64,000 nucleotides of DNA from Ailanthus altissimus (lineage: Eukaryota; Streptophyta; Magnoliopsida; Sapindales; Simaroubaceae): contig OX327686.1 in NCBI GenBank assembly GCA_946807835.1, forward strand, positions 8,928,001 through 8,992,000, given 5' to 3'. Below, one piece after another: positions 11,881 to 23,703 of the stretch. Made by a program: the position numbers and the translations under genes. Positions within the stretch are counted from its first letter, which is position 1, and every line of letters starts with the position of its first letter. The notes beneath the pieces are model-generated. The model saw only the letters and a list, made by a program, of their open reading frames with translations. It was not told the origin of the DNA and did not search any database.

Positions 11881-12420
11881 TTTTTCAAATTTAAAATATG
11901 TTCTTAATTTATATTTTAATTATCGTGTATTCTTAAAGATTTGACAAAAAAAAGTTTTTTAATCTAAAATTTTTTCTGTATCAATTTTCATTGAGTTAAA
12001 AAAGTTTAAAAATTTAACAGTAGATTATGATGTCTTCATGTTGTTTAAACATTTATGTGCTTTTTTATTTTTTAAAATATTTTTTTTGATATAAAGAATT
12101 TAAATTCAAAATTTTTATTAAAATAGAGGTAAAAATATTTTGTCAATTCTTTATCATTAAATTATTAATACAAATACATACATTTTATAATTTTATTAAG
12201 AAAAAAATCTATTATTAATTTTTTTGTAAAAAAAATCCGAATGGCTGCACTTTACAAGAGTTTGTATTCGAAGAACGCGTGGCCATTAATTTATATTTGT
12301 GACGAGAAAACTACCCAAATGCGACTTTTCCCTAAGTCGATTGCCTCGAAATCGATGTGAGAATGATGCTTAATCCAACCTAACGTTTCAATAAGCTCAA
12401 AAGTTGAGTTCAATTAATAC
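11881..12420. other. AT-rich spacer, nothing recognised
   Basis: Poly-A/T-rich sequence between the copia relic and the LINE relic. A segment near 12117-12180 resembles 2478-2540 (shared CAATTCTTTATSATTAAATTATTAATACAA-type wording), suggesting both are pieces of one old repeat. Confidence 0.4.
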
Positions 12421-13800
12421 TGCCTTATTTGGAGAAGTCTACTCTGGGGTAGAGATGTATTGTTGTTGGGTACCAAATGGTGCTTAGTCTCGGGGAACTC
12501 GATCCAGGTTGATCATGATAGGTGGCTGCCGAGACCCTCTTTGTTTAAGCCTATCTCCGATCAATTCCTCCAAAATGATGCTGTGGTGGCGGACTTATGT
12601 TTAACTAATGGAGAATGGAATGAGCATCTTATCAAAGAGGCTTTTGTTGTGGAAGATGCAGCCCTTATCTTGAAATTTTCGAAACTAAATCCTGCCAAAG
12701 AAGATAGACTATGCTGGCATTTCGATAAGAAAGGACTTTATTCGGTTAGGAGCGGGTACAAAGTAATAGTGGAACAGAAAAGGAAGGCTCAACAGTCAAA
12801 AGATGAAGCAGTTGCGGCGTGGTGGAGGAAAATCTGGAAGGCATTGGTCCCAATCAAAATGAAGATCCTATTTTGGAGGTCCTACAATAGTTGGCTGCCT
12901 GTTTCTGATAATTTATGCAGACGAAGGATGGTAGTCAATGCGAGATGTATTTTTTGCAGCTGTTCAGGAGAATCGGTAGCTCATGTGATGTGGGTTTGCA
13001 AAGCAGCGAAAATTTTTTGGAGAGCAGCGGCAAGCTTGTTGTCAATGGAGGATGCAGATGCGTTGACAGAAGCAGCTGGTAAAGTTACAGGGTGTACTGA
13101 GTTTGGAGATATAGCTTTTGTTTTGATTGAGAATGCATCAGCAGAGAGCGTGAGATGGGTTGTGGCTGGGTTCTGAGCTCTTTGGCAGACTCGTAATGCA
13201 TTGCTCCACAATAAGCTGCATCGGCTACCTCAGGACCTGGCACTTTGGACAAATGGGCTACTAGATGAATTTGGAAAAGCAAACTCTCAGGACGCCGAGA
13301 ATGTGATCTGCGGCCACCCGGGGACTCAATGGTGAAGATTAATTGTGATGCCGCTTATAACAAGTCCCTTAACAGGGCTGGCGTGGGGGGTGATTATTCG
13401 CAATCAGTTGGGTTCCATTTTAGCTGTTATGGCATCCCTCACAACTTTGCTAAACACAGTTGAGATGTTCGAAGGATTAGCTTGTGCAGAGGGGCTTAAA
13501 TTAGCATTGAGTTTGGGGTACTCTCAGATTGTATTGGAGAGTGATTCCCTGTCAGTTATCAACATGATTCATTCTATAGATCAACAGAGATCTGAAATTG
13601 GTTTTATTATAGATGACATCAGAGCGTATCCAAGTGCAGCAGAGGTGGGTATTTGCCAGTATAAGAATAGAAAAGCCAATACTGTAGCCCATGTAATAGC
13701 TCAAAAATCTTTGAAGCTAGATAATCAGGTAGTTTGGCTTTCTAATTTCCCTGAAGATATTGTATATTTTTACTTTTTTTTTGTTATATATCTTAAATTT
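12421..13800 (+). mobile_element. 3' fragment of a LINE (zf-RVT plus RNase H)
   Basis: A long frame (about 12421-13176) begins IWRSLLWGRDVLLLGTKW and carries the plant LINE reverse-transcriptase zinc-binding domain: WRKIWKALVPIKMKILFWRS, then LPVSDNLCRRR, then CIFC...GESVAHVMWVCKAA..FW with its Cys/His ligands. A TGA at 13174-13176 interrupts ALWQTRNALLHNK. The RNase H-like domain follows: KINCDAAYNKSLNRAG in one frame, then after a G-run at about 13385-13390 GVIIRNQLGSILAVM, EGLACAEGLKLALSLGY, VLESDSLSVINMI and YKNRKANTVAHVIAQ in another. The polymerase and endonuclease parts are missing, as expected of 5'-truncated copies. It is dead. Confidence 0.85.
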
Positions 13801-14717
13801 TTACTATTATAAAAATACGTTTCACTGATATTAATTCTACATCAATAAAATTACTCGACATAATTTTAAAATACTAATATTACTTGAGTTAGAAAATTTT
13901 TGAAACTAACAAAAGTTTCAGTAATTTACTAATACATTAATATCAAAAGATCATTAATACTATGTTATTAATATTTTTTTTTATATGATAATATCAAAAG
14001 ATTATTAATACTATGTTATCAACGTTATTTTTTTGTTCCGTATTATTTTTTAAAATTTATTTTAATATTTAAAACCTAAAATGTATTCTTTAAGAATAAT
14101 ATAACATTCATCCAACTAGAATATAAATTACATCGACTGCAACTCCAAATGTATAGATTGACTAATACTTTCTCCTACACTAAATAGGGGTTCACTCTCA
14201 TAAGTTAAAAAAAAAAAACTGTTATCTTCATCAACACTGCAACTGTAATTCGTCTCTTGAAGGCATCTTTTGAGCTTTTAAATCTCAAATTTTGCTTTGT
14301 AAAAAAACCTGTTAAAGCAACTAACTGAATTGAAGAAAATGCAAACAAAAAATTATAAGAATGAATAAATAAAAAAGAAATAGCAGATTACTTACTATAC
14401 CAATATATCATTCTTGGGCTTCACCAGAAGTTCTAAGATTCGCATCCTAATTTAATAAAAACTTAAAAGTGGACTCATAACCTTAATTTATTCAACAATA
14501 AGATAATATTCATTTAACTAGAATAAGAATTACATTAATTACAGTCGAAATGGATACAAAATATAAAATAATTAAAAAATTCACCCTTAAAGTCCTTCCA
14601 ATCCAATCTCCAACAAGTGATTTGTATCTATAATCTTCACGTAGACAACCATTTCTTGTATCCATGACCATAAAAAGAAATCATTTAACTACTTTAGAAT
14701 ATCTACCAACTAACAAA
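13801..14717. other. AT-rich spacer with short direct repeats
   Basis: No gene. ATATCAAAAGATYATTAATA occurs twice (about 13939 and 13991). Segments starting near 14097 and 14505 are diverged direct repeats, sharing the wording AACTAGAATA..AATTACAT. The origin is unknown. They may be remnants of a small element. Confidence 0.45.
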
Positions 14718-14722
14718 ATAAT
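14718..14722. repeat. Target-site duplication (low side), ATAAT
   Basis: Matches 18004-18008 exactly and brackets the internally deleted copia element. Confidence 0.8.
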
Positions 14723-15168
14723 CGTTATGCAAATCAATACCAGGTTTCCCAATGTCAAACCACTAATTAAACTATAATTAAAAAGAAGCCAAATCTAGCA
14801 AATCAAGAATCAAAATACAGTAATCAAGAAATACAAAAAACAGAGAGAGAATAACTTACGTGGTTTGGCTGTAAAGCCTACAAACATGGTCGAAACAACT
14901 AACACCAAAAGATTTTATTAATAGATATCAAAAGCTTAAATTACAATGAGCACACAGCCTTTTACATAACATAATTTAATTAGGAAATCACAAAATTATT
15001 AGCCCGTGAAGGAGAGTAGATCGTCAGCCTCTTATATACTGAAAAATGCAAAACTTGAGCTAGTTATTGTCTAACTCTGGACCCCATCAGGCTACGTCAG
15101 CATAGCCACTGTCAGCACTTCAGACTCCAACAACCTTAATTGATTTTTGAATCAATTTTTCTTCCACA
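14723..15168 (-). repeat. 3' LTR (446 bp) of the deleted copia element
   Basis: Minus strand begins TGTGGAAGAAAA and ends GCATAACG (the expected CA end mutated to CG). It aligns along its length with 17571-18003, with visible substitutions. Confidence 0.8.
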
Positions 15169-17570
15169 AATCTCCATCCAGTTCAAAATCACATCTTAGT
15201 ACTGATTGCGTTAACAACAAATTATCACTCAGCATCATCAACTCCCACTAAGTTCAAACACAACTTGAACTTAATGAGTGGTAATGGTTTTATAAGCATG
15301 TCAGTAGGGTTGTCTTCAGTATAGATTTTCTCAAGAATTATAGATCTTTCGGCAATCTCATCTCTCATAAAATGGAATCTTACATTAACATACTTGGTTC
15401 TCTTATGGAACATTTAATTTGTGCACAAATAAAGTGCACTTTGAATATCATTGTGCACATATACTACCTTTTGAATCAAACCAAACTCTAAAATAAGTCC
15501 ATTTAACTAGATTACCTCTTTTATAGCCTCTATAATTACTGTATACTCTAATTCAATAGTAGACAAAGCAACCACAGGTTATAGTGTTACTTTTCGGTAG
15601 ACACATCCACCAAACAACTTAAATACCTAGCCTATTATAGATATTCTCCTATCAATATCTCCTTCAAAATTAACATCAACGAAACTAAGCAACACATTAA
15701 TTTCCATATCACTCTTTTTTAACATTATTCTATGGTTTACTATTCTATTCAGATATCTTAATATCTATTTAACTGATTTCTAGTGTTTCCATTGTTGTTT
15801 CCCATGAATATGCTAACATCACTCAATATATGCAATATTATTCAATGTTGCATATATATGCAATATATGCAACATCAAGCCCCTCACCACACTTACATAG
15901 GGTACTCTAGTTATTTCACTCTTCTTTTGATCAATTCAGCCTTATCATAACTTACCATCAGTATATCATCAATATAAAGCAACAAATGCACAAATTTTTT
16001 AGCTGTACTCTTTAAAGTACATACAGCTATCATAACTGGTTCTGAAATACTCATGTTTTATCATGAAGTTATCAAACTTTATTACCATTGCTTGGTGATT
16101 GTTTGAGTCTATACGAACTATTTTGGAATAGACATACATAACTTATTTTCTTGAAACCTCAAAGCCTTTTGGTTGGTGCATTAGAATCTCTTCTTCTGGG
16201 TTACTATACAAAAAAAGCTGTTTTGACATCCATCTATTCCAATTCCAAATCCTTGGCAACAACTATTGACAGAAGAACTCTTATAAAGGTATGTTATAAA
16301 TGGTGAAAATACTTTATTGAAATCTAACCCCCTTCTTCTGTGTAAACCATTTTACCACTAATTTAGCTTTATATCTTGTTAGTTCCTCTTCTAGTATTCC
16401 TTTCTTCGATTTGTAAACCTATTTGCTGCCAACAATCCTTCTATTCTTTGGTTTTTAAACTAAAATTCATGTATAACTCTTATTTAAAGAAGCAATTTCT
16501 TCTTGTAACTAGCCAAGACTATGATCACTTTTTCTTACTTCTTTATAGATCAATGACTCATCACCAATAACTATAAGAGCATAATAAATTAGATCAACAT
16601 ATCCATACCTAATAAGTGACTTGATATGTCTTCTTTCTCTATCTTTAGCCAACTTGTAAGAATCCATAACTGATAAAAGTTACTGGCTTTGGACTTTCAT
16701 CATTCAGAACTATATGATCAGCAGGATCTTTACTCTTCCATTCAAATCTCATCCTATTACTTGAAGTATTTGAATTTCTAGCATGTACATCGACATGTTA
16801 TGGTCTTTAAGTAATACATCTTTATTAAATACCACATCTCTATTGATTATGCACTTAGGAGGCTACATATCAGTACATCAAAGCTTGTACCCCTTAAAAT
16901 TTTTAGGATATCCAATAAAGATACCCTTTAGTGCTCTAGCCTCGAGTTTTCCTTGATTTATTTGTGCATAAGATGGACAAACAAAGAACTTCAAATGATT
17001 CAAATTTGTTACATTTCTAAACCAAAACTTCGTAGAGGTTTTGTTTTTAATTGTGATAAGGAGCTTTTATTCACTAAGTAGTTTGTTGTGGAGACTACCT
17101 TAGCCCAAAACTATTTTGGAAGACTTATAAAGAATGGCATGCATTTGACCTTTTTCTATTTTAAAGTCAAGTATAATTCTATTAAATAAATCTAAATGCA
17201 CCTTAATTTAAGAGTTATCACTCATGCTTATAATATCTTTTTCATATAAATTCTATTAGCAAGAGATCTAGTCACAAAGAGAGCATCAAGTTTATTTCGG
17301 ATCTCTTTGTAGTGGTTTCTTTAGATATTTCTTTGAGAACTTTGTCGCCAAGAAAGTAGCATCTTGCTAGTTGATGATCTAGATTTTTTATTATCACTAG
17401 CCTCTTTCTCAGTGTCGTCTACTTCATCTAGTGCAAATTCGAGGCATTGGGATATAAAAACAACCTTTATTTTCATTTTTCGTAAAAATGAAGTCATTAT
17501 CACCATTAAAATTTTCCAACCTTAGTCTTTATATTAGCCATTATCAAAGATTAAAACTCTGATACTAATT
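15169..17570 (-). pseudogene. Truncated copia gag-pol interior
   Basis: Read 5' to 3' on the minus strand. About 17500-17210 is gag: LGDKVLKEISKETTTKRSEI and SLANRIYMKKILYA in different frames. At about 17190-17170 the sequence switches to the integrase end. Then NLNHLKFFVCPSYAQINQGK, LEARALKGIFIGYPKNFKGY and CIINRDVVFNKDVLLKDH (about 17010-16800). RT fragments include SKKGILEEELTRYKAKLVVK and the LMHQPKGFEV block (about 16420-16180). RNase H ends with FHKRTKYVNVRFHFMRDEIA and TEDNPTDMLIKPLPLIKFKL (15413-15225). Stops and frame changes throughout. Confidence 0.8.
17557..17568 (-). promoter_or_regulatory. Primer-binding site, initiator-Met tRNA type
   Basis: Minus strand TTAGTATCAGAG, one mismatch from the copia consensus TTGGTATCAGAG, two bases inside the 5' LTR. 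It fixes the element's orientation. Confidence 0.75.
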
Positions 17571-18003
17571 TGTTATGCAAATCAATCTCAAATTTCCTAA
17601 TCTTAAACCACTAGTTAAACCCTAATTGAAAAGAGCTAAATCTATCAAATCAAAAATCAAAATGCAGTAATTGAAGAAATGTAGAAAATAGAGAGAACAA
17701 CTTATGTGGTTTGGCTATAATACCTACATCCACGATCGAAACAACTAACGCAAAATGATTTCATTAATAGAGATCATAAGTTCAAATTACAAGGAGCACA
17801 CAATATTTTATAGAATACAATTTGATCAAGAAATCATAAGGATGTCAACTTGTGAAAGAAAGTAGATCATCGGCCTTTTTTATACTAAAAATTATAGAAT
17901 TTGAGTTAGTTACTACCTAACTAACTTTGTACACTACTAAGCCATATCAACACTCAGACTCTAAAAATTTTATCTGATTTTTGAACAATTCTTTTCCTCC
18001 ACA
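17571..18003 (-). repeat. 5' LTR (433 bp) of the deleted copia element
   Basis: Minus strand begins TGTGGAGGAAAAG and ends GCATAACA, giving TG..CA ends. Adjacent to the primer-binding site on its inner side and the ATAAT duplication on its outer side. Confidence 0.8.
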
Positions 18004-18008
18004 ATAAT
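18004..18008. repeat. Target-site duplication (high side), ATAAT
   Basis: Exact partner of 14718-14722. Confidence 0.8.
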
Positions 18009-18438
18009 ATATGTAAATATAACCTATCAAAGAGAGAAAATATTTTTACCAATTGTTGAAAAAGAAAAGAAAACAAAAAAATTCCTACAGAGTATCACCA
18101 GAAGGATCTAAAGTGCATTGAAGCTCATTCATAAGTTCCTATGAAAAAATTATGGGATCATTCTTGTACCTTATGTTTAAGAAAGTATTGGGTGTGTTGA
18201 GCACAGTTTACATTGAAAAAACATCAAAAGAGAGAAATACACTTTAGTATTGTTGTTAAAATACAAGAATTGCTAATTTTCAAAAATTTCTATATAAATC
18301 TTTCTATTCATAATTGACTAAAAGAGGACAGTCACAGGTACCATATGTTTAAGTTTGATTTTATGTTTACTTCAACTAATATAAAATGGTCACCTAATAT
18401 TGGTTGTGCAGTAGTTTTTAAGTGTTGGCTGAGAGAAG
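18009..18438. other. Spacer, nothing recognised
   Basis: AT-rich sequence without coding signal. It may continue the repeated 14-kb spacer sequence interrupted by the copia insertion, since phrases like TCACCAGAAG occur on both sides (14421 and 18097). Confidence 0.4.
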
Positions 18439-20521
18439 TATTGGAATATTTACTTACATGACATCCTATTTTGTAAGAATATTTTATTTTATAATATTTA
18501 TACAGTACATTTTATTAAATTGCTAATTTTATTAATTAAATGGTACAATGCTTATTACGCTACAGACATTGTATGATTTGAAAGAGTTCAGATCTGGTCT
18601 AAAGGAGTTTAGTCTAGCTCTAAGAGTTAGCAGCGCTGAGAATTATAATTTCTAATAGTTAGCGCTACTAAGAGTTAGTAAGTTATAAAAGTCAGTAAAA
18701 TCTAAGAGTTAGGATCTTATCTGTAACGAGACATAGACCCGAGAGTACATTAGTAATAACATAGTTGCAATAGGTACTAAGAAATGTTATTATGCATGTG
18801 TATTCTTAAACATGGTGTTCCTAATCTAATTCACCGATGCGAGTCTATCGGTGAAATTCTTAATTATAGATCAATGTATGACCATATCTAGATGGTCTAG
18901 ATAGTTGTTCTTAGCTGACCATGGGCTTACCGGAAAGCTCATATGGCATACAGGTATTTAGTGAGGACTGAATACTGAACCGACTCAATAAGGACCCCAA
19001 TAGACATCCCATGAAGCCGTCATGGTTAGTACTCTCGAGTTGATTAGTGTACATGGTCCTTTAACCTGAGCACCACGGTGGACTTGTGAGTGATCCACCA
19101 TACTTTGGTTCATACATATATCAGATACCTTTCATGATCTGACCGTTATGTGTCGTTGGGTATGGTCCGATGCTCATAGAGTCCCGTGTGCGCAAATATA
19201 AAATCCGTCTATTCACATGAGTGAGTTACATATCTAGATGCTTCGAAACTGTATCTCAAAAAGACTTATGGTCATAAACAATGAATTCAAAAAAAGAGTT
19301 TCTCATAGGGTTAAATAATATCGCAAAGGTATTTGGATGTATTATTTATCGAGATATGTGTCTAGATATAAATTCACGGATGAACGTGTGAGAATTTGAC
19401 GGTGATGATCTATATCCCTACCTTTTCGTGATTAAATGGCAGAAAGATTATACGTATGTGCGATGACCTCAACTTGTATAGTTTACTGCGCTGATTTATA
19501 ATATCTGTGATATGTGCGTAGGGCGTCGATCATGGACTCACGTAACAGTTCCGTTTAAAAAATTGGGCATGGACCTAGAGAGTCCTGCAATATGAAGTGT
19601 ATTCGTTGTGCACAGGGGTAGCGTACCGAATTGAATAGTTCAATCCAGTAAATTCCAACAGACCGGACATTTACTTCTATATCCCTCGGGATGTGCACGT
19701 ATTAAGACTTAAGTGTTAAGTCCATCAATTAGTTAACAATAGTTATTGACCAATATGATAATGACACGTGGCATATTATAGGTCAATATTGTTTAACTTA
19801 GAAATTACCAAAATAACCTTACTTGTTGGACAAGCAAGGTCCTTATTTTATTCATTAAATTATTTATTAAATATAATAATAATAATAATAATTGATATTA
19901 TTACTTAAATAAAGTCAAACAACTATTTTTTATTACATAACGCATGTGTTTCTAATTGTTTTAATATGATTAAAATAAAGAGATGAAATATGAATGCATA
20001 GCTAATGAAATTTATGGGACCAAGATGTGTTAAACAAGCAAGTGGAGAAATTATTTCTTTTATTTGCTTTCATTCTCTCGGTCAACACTCTACTCTTATT
20101 AGTTTTTTTATTTTGTTTAATGTAAGCAAATACAAGAAACACTCATGCATGGACAAGTCGATGGTGGGACCTTGTGAATTCATGAAATGAGAAAGAGTTT
20201 CTCCATTTGGTTGCTTAATCGGCCAAGTTCATGCAAGCATTTTATTTTTTGCAATTTTTTAATTTGATTAAAGAATTAACAAATCAAACAAGAGCATATG
20301 GGCAAGAGTTATGTTCCATGTTTTGTGGGGCTATGAAATGTTCATTATTAAAGGGAAAGCAAAACAAATAAAATAGTAAAAGTTGCTCATTTGAGAGGGA
20401 GTATGATCCGGCCATTCAAAGTAGAGAGAGCCTTTTGTTTTTCTTCAAACATTGAAAAGTAAGCAAAAACCTCATTCTCTCATTTTGTTCATCTATTTTT
20501 CTTCTTGTTGACCAAACATAC
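18439..20521 (+). repeat. LTR related to element A (LTR type E), about 2.08 kb
   Basis: Begins TATTGGAATATTTACTTACATGACATCC, resembling TGTTGGGATTTGTGCTTACGTGCC of the other LTRs, and follows the same order of blocks: ACATTGTATGATTTGAAAGAG, the TCTATCGGTGAAA block, the GCACCACGGTGGACTTGTGAG block and the CGGTGATGATCTATATC block. Its length matches the roughly 2.07-2.09 kb of LTRs C and D, so it may be nearly complete. Element A is inserted at its 3' edge. No partner LTR or interior was identified. Confidence 0.65.
20517..20521. repeat. Target-site duplication of element A (left), CATAC
   Basis: Matches 29883-29887 exactly, outside the two LTRs. Confidence 0.9.
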
Positions 20522-22940
20522 TATTGGGATTTGTGCTTACGTGCCATCCCATAATGTATAAATATATAATGATTGTATTTATACAATTATTATTTCTAAT
20601 AAAATCGTTAATATTATTTTTATTAAATGGTAAGATGCTTGTAACGTTTTAGACATTGTATGATCTGAAGGAGTTCAGATTTGGTCTAAAAGAGTTTAGA
20701 CCAGGGCTAAGAGTTAGCAACGCTAATAGTTATAAACACTAAGAGTTAGTAGTACTAAGAGTTAGCAAAATCTAATGAGTTAGAGTCTTGTCTGAAATGA
20801 GACAATGACCTGAGAATATATTAGTAATGATATAGCTGCAATGAGTTGCAGATGGTGCTAAGAAATGTCATTATGCAAGTATGTTCTTAAACATAATGTT
20901 CCTGATCTAATTTCATCGATGCGGGTCTATCGGTGAAATCCATTAATATATATTAGTGTACGTCTATATCTGGATGGTTCAGATGGTTACTCTTAGCAAA
21001 CCATGAGCTTAGTAGGAAGCTCGTATAGAGATGCAGGTATTTCGTAAGGACTGGATATTGAACAGACTCACGAAGACATCCAATAGACATTTCATAAAGC
21101 CGTCAATGGAAGGTCTTCCGAGTTGAGTAGTATTTGTGGTCCTTTGACCTGAGCGCCACGGTGGGCTTGTGAGTGATCCACCATGCTTTGGTTCCACACA
21201 TGTCAGAAACCTTTCATGGTCTGACCACTGGGTGTTGCTGGATATGGTCCGATGCTCATGGAGTTTGGTGTGCGTAGATATGGGATCCATCAGCTCATAT
21301 GAGTGGGTTGTATATCCTAATGCTCTGAGATTGTATTTCAGAAAGTCTTGTGGCCGCAAGCCTCGAAAAAGATATTCCGGAGGAATAAACAATATCACAA
21401 AAGTGTTTGTGGATATTGTTTTATGAAATATAAATCTGGAGATAAGTTCGTGGTTGAGCAAATAGAGATTTGACGGTGATGATCTATATCTCTGCTCTTT
21501 AAGGATATAAATGATAGAATGATTATACGAATATGTAATAACCTCAACTTGTATGGTCTAACATGCTAATTTGTAATATCCGTAACGTGTGTGTGGAACA
21601 TTGTTCACGGACGTATGGAGGAGCTCTATATGACAAATTAGGTGTGGACCTAGAGAGTCTCACAATATGAAGTATACTCGTTGTGCACTGGGGTAGCGGA
21701 TTGGATTGAATAGTTCGATCCAATAAATTTCAGCAAAAGAGAACGATTGTTTAGGGATCCCTCGGATTGTACATTTGTCAAGACTTAATTATTAAGTACA
21801 TCACTTAATTAATTAACAAGGGTTGTTAATTAATAGAATATTGACAAATGACAAAATTTGTTCCATGATTTGATTTTACCATTTTACCATTTAACCATGG
21901 TAGTAAAAATTAGTAACGTAAAAAGTAATTATTCAAAATTATTTTGAATAATTAAATCATATATTATTATTATATTATTAGATAATATTATAATATATAT
22001 ATAGATCATGGCATTGTATTTTAATACAATGAGGAGCCTAAATGTTGGCCATTTAATTATCCATTATAATTAAAGTAATTATAATTGTTAGGTAAAGATT
22101 AATTTTGGTGGCCATTATTCTAGTGCTTGGTTTAATTAATTTTAAATGGGAGACCAACAATAAAATTGGTGGAGCGCTTCATTTTGTTTATTTTTGTTTA
22201 ATCAAAGTATTGAATAAACAAAATGAATTTTTGCAAAACAATTGAATTCATTCATTCAATTTTGGGAGAAGAATTTGGCAATGGCAAGGAAGAGAGGTAA
22301 GAGAGAGTTCTTTGAGTTTTATTCTTTCAAGTGTTAAAAAATAAACAAACTTCTCTTCATCTCCTTCTTTAATGGATGGCCAAAAATGAATGATATGTAA
22401 GTGGAGAAAAAAATAATTATTTTGCAAAGAGTTGTTCAAAATAATTATCATGTAGAAATTGTTTCTAAGATTAATATACAAGAGTTGTATGTTAAAGATT
22501 TTTGATTAATACAAGAGTTGTATAGAAAATATTTACCATCTCCATTTAGGAAACAAAAATTGTATTCAAAGAAGTTGAATACAAGTTGCTGAAAAATTCT
22601 AAATACTAAGCTACCATTCTAGCTCCTTAATCCCACCAAAAGTTATGGACTAGAATTGTTCAACATATACTTCAAGGTGAGCTCTTCACATGGATTATTG
22701 AAGAACTTGAAGAATTTGTAAAGCTACCTTCATTAAGTGAGTATTTTACATTATATTTTTAGTACAATATTGTTCATCATATATATTTTGTATAATTGTT
22801 ATACTTGTGCATATATATGATATATATTGAATTTGTTAAAATGTGTGTATTTTGTTATATGCTTCCGCTGCGCATATGGTAATTTTTGAAATTACGTATA
22901 CACTCAGATTATCACACACTCTATAATACAACACCCAACA
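20522..22940 (+). repeat. 5' LTR of element A (2419 bp)
   Basis: Begins TATTGGGATTTGTGC (the intact copy at 62920 begins TGTTGGG) and ends ACACCCAACA. It is rich in exact hairpins: 20663-20669/20674-20680, 20682-20690/20695-20703 (9 bp, loop AGAG), 20836-20841/20846-20851 (loop TGAG), 20910-20920/20929-20939 (11 pairs, one G-T), 21808-21819/21823-21834 (12 bp, loop GGG) inside 21772-21781/21841-21850 (10 bp), 21927-21938/21942-21953 (12 bp, loop TTA), 22064-22072/22076-22084 (9 bp, loop AAG), 22178-22192/22213-22227 (15 bp), 22413-22424/22437-22448 (12 bp), 22560-22569/22575-22584 (10 bp). Confidence 0.9.
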
Positions 22941-22942
22941 AA

Positions 22943-22954
22943 TGGTATCAGAGC
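22943..22954 (+). promoter_or_regulatory. Primer-binding site of element A
   Basis: TGGTATCAGAGC two bases after the 5' LTR, the standard plant copia site complementary to the 3' end of initiator methionine tRNA. Intact, so minus-strand DNA synthesis could be primed. Confidence 0.9.
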
Positions 22955-23220
22955 ATGTTAAATTGAGTATGTGATTATTCTTGTTGTTGAATATGTTAAC
23001 ATGGTGATGTTGTATATTTAAACAACTTGGTGATGTTTAAATTTGAACATGGTGATGTTTGATATTTAAGCATGATGATGAACATATTGTTGTATGCTTG
23101 AACATGTTAGTGTTTAGAATTGAAGTATGATGATGTTTGGAAATGATGCCCATGAGAAAATAGTAAAAATTGGGGGCGGAAAACAGTGTCTGAACGGTCG
23201 AAACACTATTACCGTGTCCA

Positions 23221-23276
23221 GTGCCGCGGCGCCTAAATCTGGGCGCTGAGGTTCTGACTTGAGCGCCCCGGCGCTC
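23221..23276. repeat. GC-rich patch with two palindromes in the element A leader
   Basis: GTGCCGCGGCGCC at 23221-23233 and GAGCGCC-CC-GGCGCTC at 23261-23276 (7-bp arms, perfect), in otherwise AT-rich sequence. The wording CTGACTTGAGCGCC before the second copy is close to that before 8650. Confidence 0.6.
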
Positions 23277-23445
23277 AGCAAAAAAAAAATTAAATTTTTT
23301 TTTTTTTTGCAGAATATTTTATAATGTTAGAACCTTCAATTTTTAACGCTAATCATTCCAAACATAATACTTGTATTTTTAATTTTTGCAAATAGAATAT
23401 TTAATACAATTATAAGTGTTATATTATTGTATTAAAATTACAAAT

Positions 23446-23516
23446 AATTTGTTTACGTTGTTAAGCACAATGAGAGGCCTATTTATAGGGGTTAGTTGTG
23501 CTTACGTAAATAAATT
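23446..23516. other. Extended 71-nt hairpin with a palindromic TATA-like tip
   Basis: Outer arms AATTTGTTTACG / CGTAAATAAATT (12 pairs, one wobble), a four-base bulge, inner arms TAAGCACAA / TTGTGCTTA (9 perfect pairs), then the self-complementary CCTATTTATAGG (23478-23489) at the tip. The minus strand of the tip reads CCTATAAATAGG, a good TATA box. Either a structural RNA hairpin or the arms of a tiny inserted element. Confidence 0.5.
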
Positions 23517-23703
23517 TTCTAATTATGAATTAGATTCGTATGAGATGCGAAAAGTTATTATTATTATTATTATTACTAATTTATTAACAAAATAATAATT
23601 AAAAATTAAATCTCTCTTAATCAGATTGAATAAGTATTATATTATGAGATAATATTATACAATGATCCGCCTTGTCAATACGGTATTAGACGGGTCATTT
23701 CGG

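Larger units (their letters stand above)
14723..18003 (-). mobile_element. Internally deleted Ty1/copia element, 3.28 kb
   Basis: Two similar LTRs (17571-18003 as 5' LTR, 14723-15168 as 3' LTR, minus orientation) flank a 2.4-kb interior and 5-bp ATAAT duplications. Next to the 5' LTR is a primer-binding site and next to the 3' LTR a purine-rich GGATGGAGATT tract. Interior fragments read gag N-terminus, then a jump straight to the end of integrase, then reverse transcriptase and RNase H. The gag C-terminus, protease and the integrase catalytic core are absent. The wording (SYAQINQGKLEARALKGIFI, NPTDMLIKPLP) is of the TNT1/Tork type. Confidence 0.85.

Noticed and set aside
12981..13282. Minus-strand frames over the LINE relic
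   Set aside because: Shadows of the plus-strand zinc-binding domain.
21009..21461. 150-aa antisense open frame in LTR A, with relatives at 27952-28404 and 63515-63865
   Set aside because: It overlaps conserved LTR sequence and resembles no family. The 3' LTR copy is broken by a stop and the third is shortened. Similarity is explained by LTR identity rather than protein selection.
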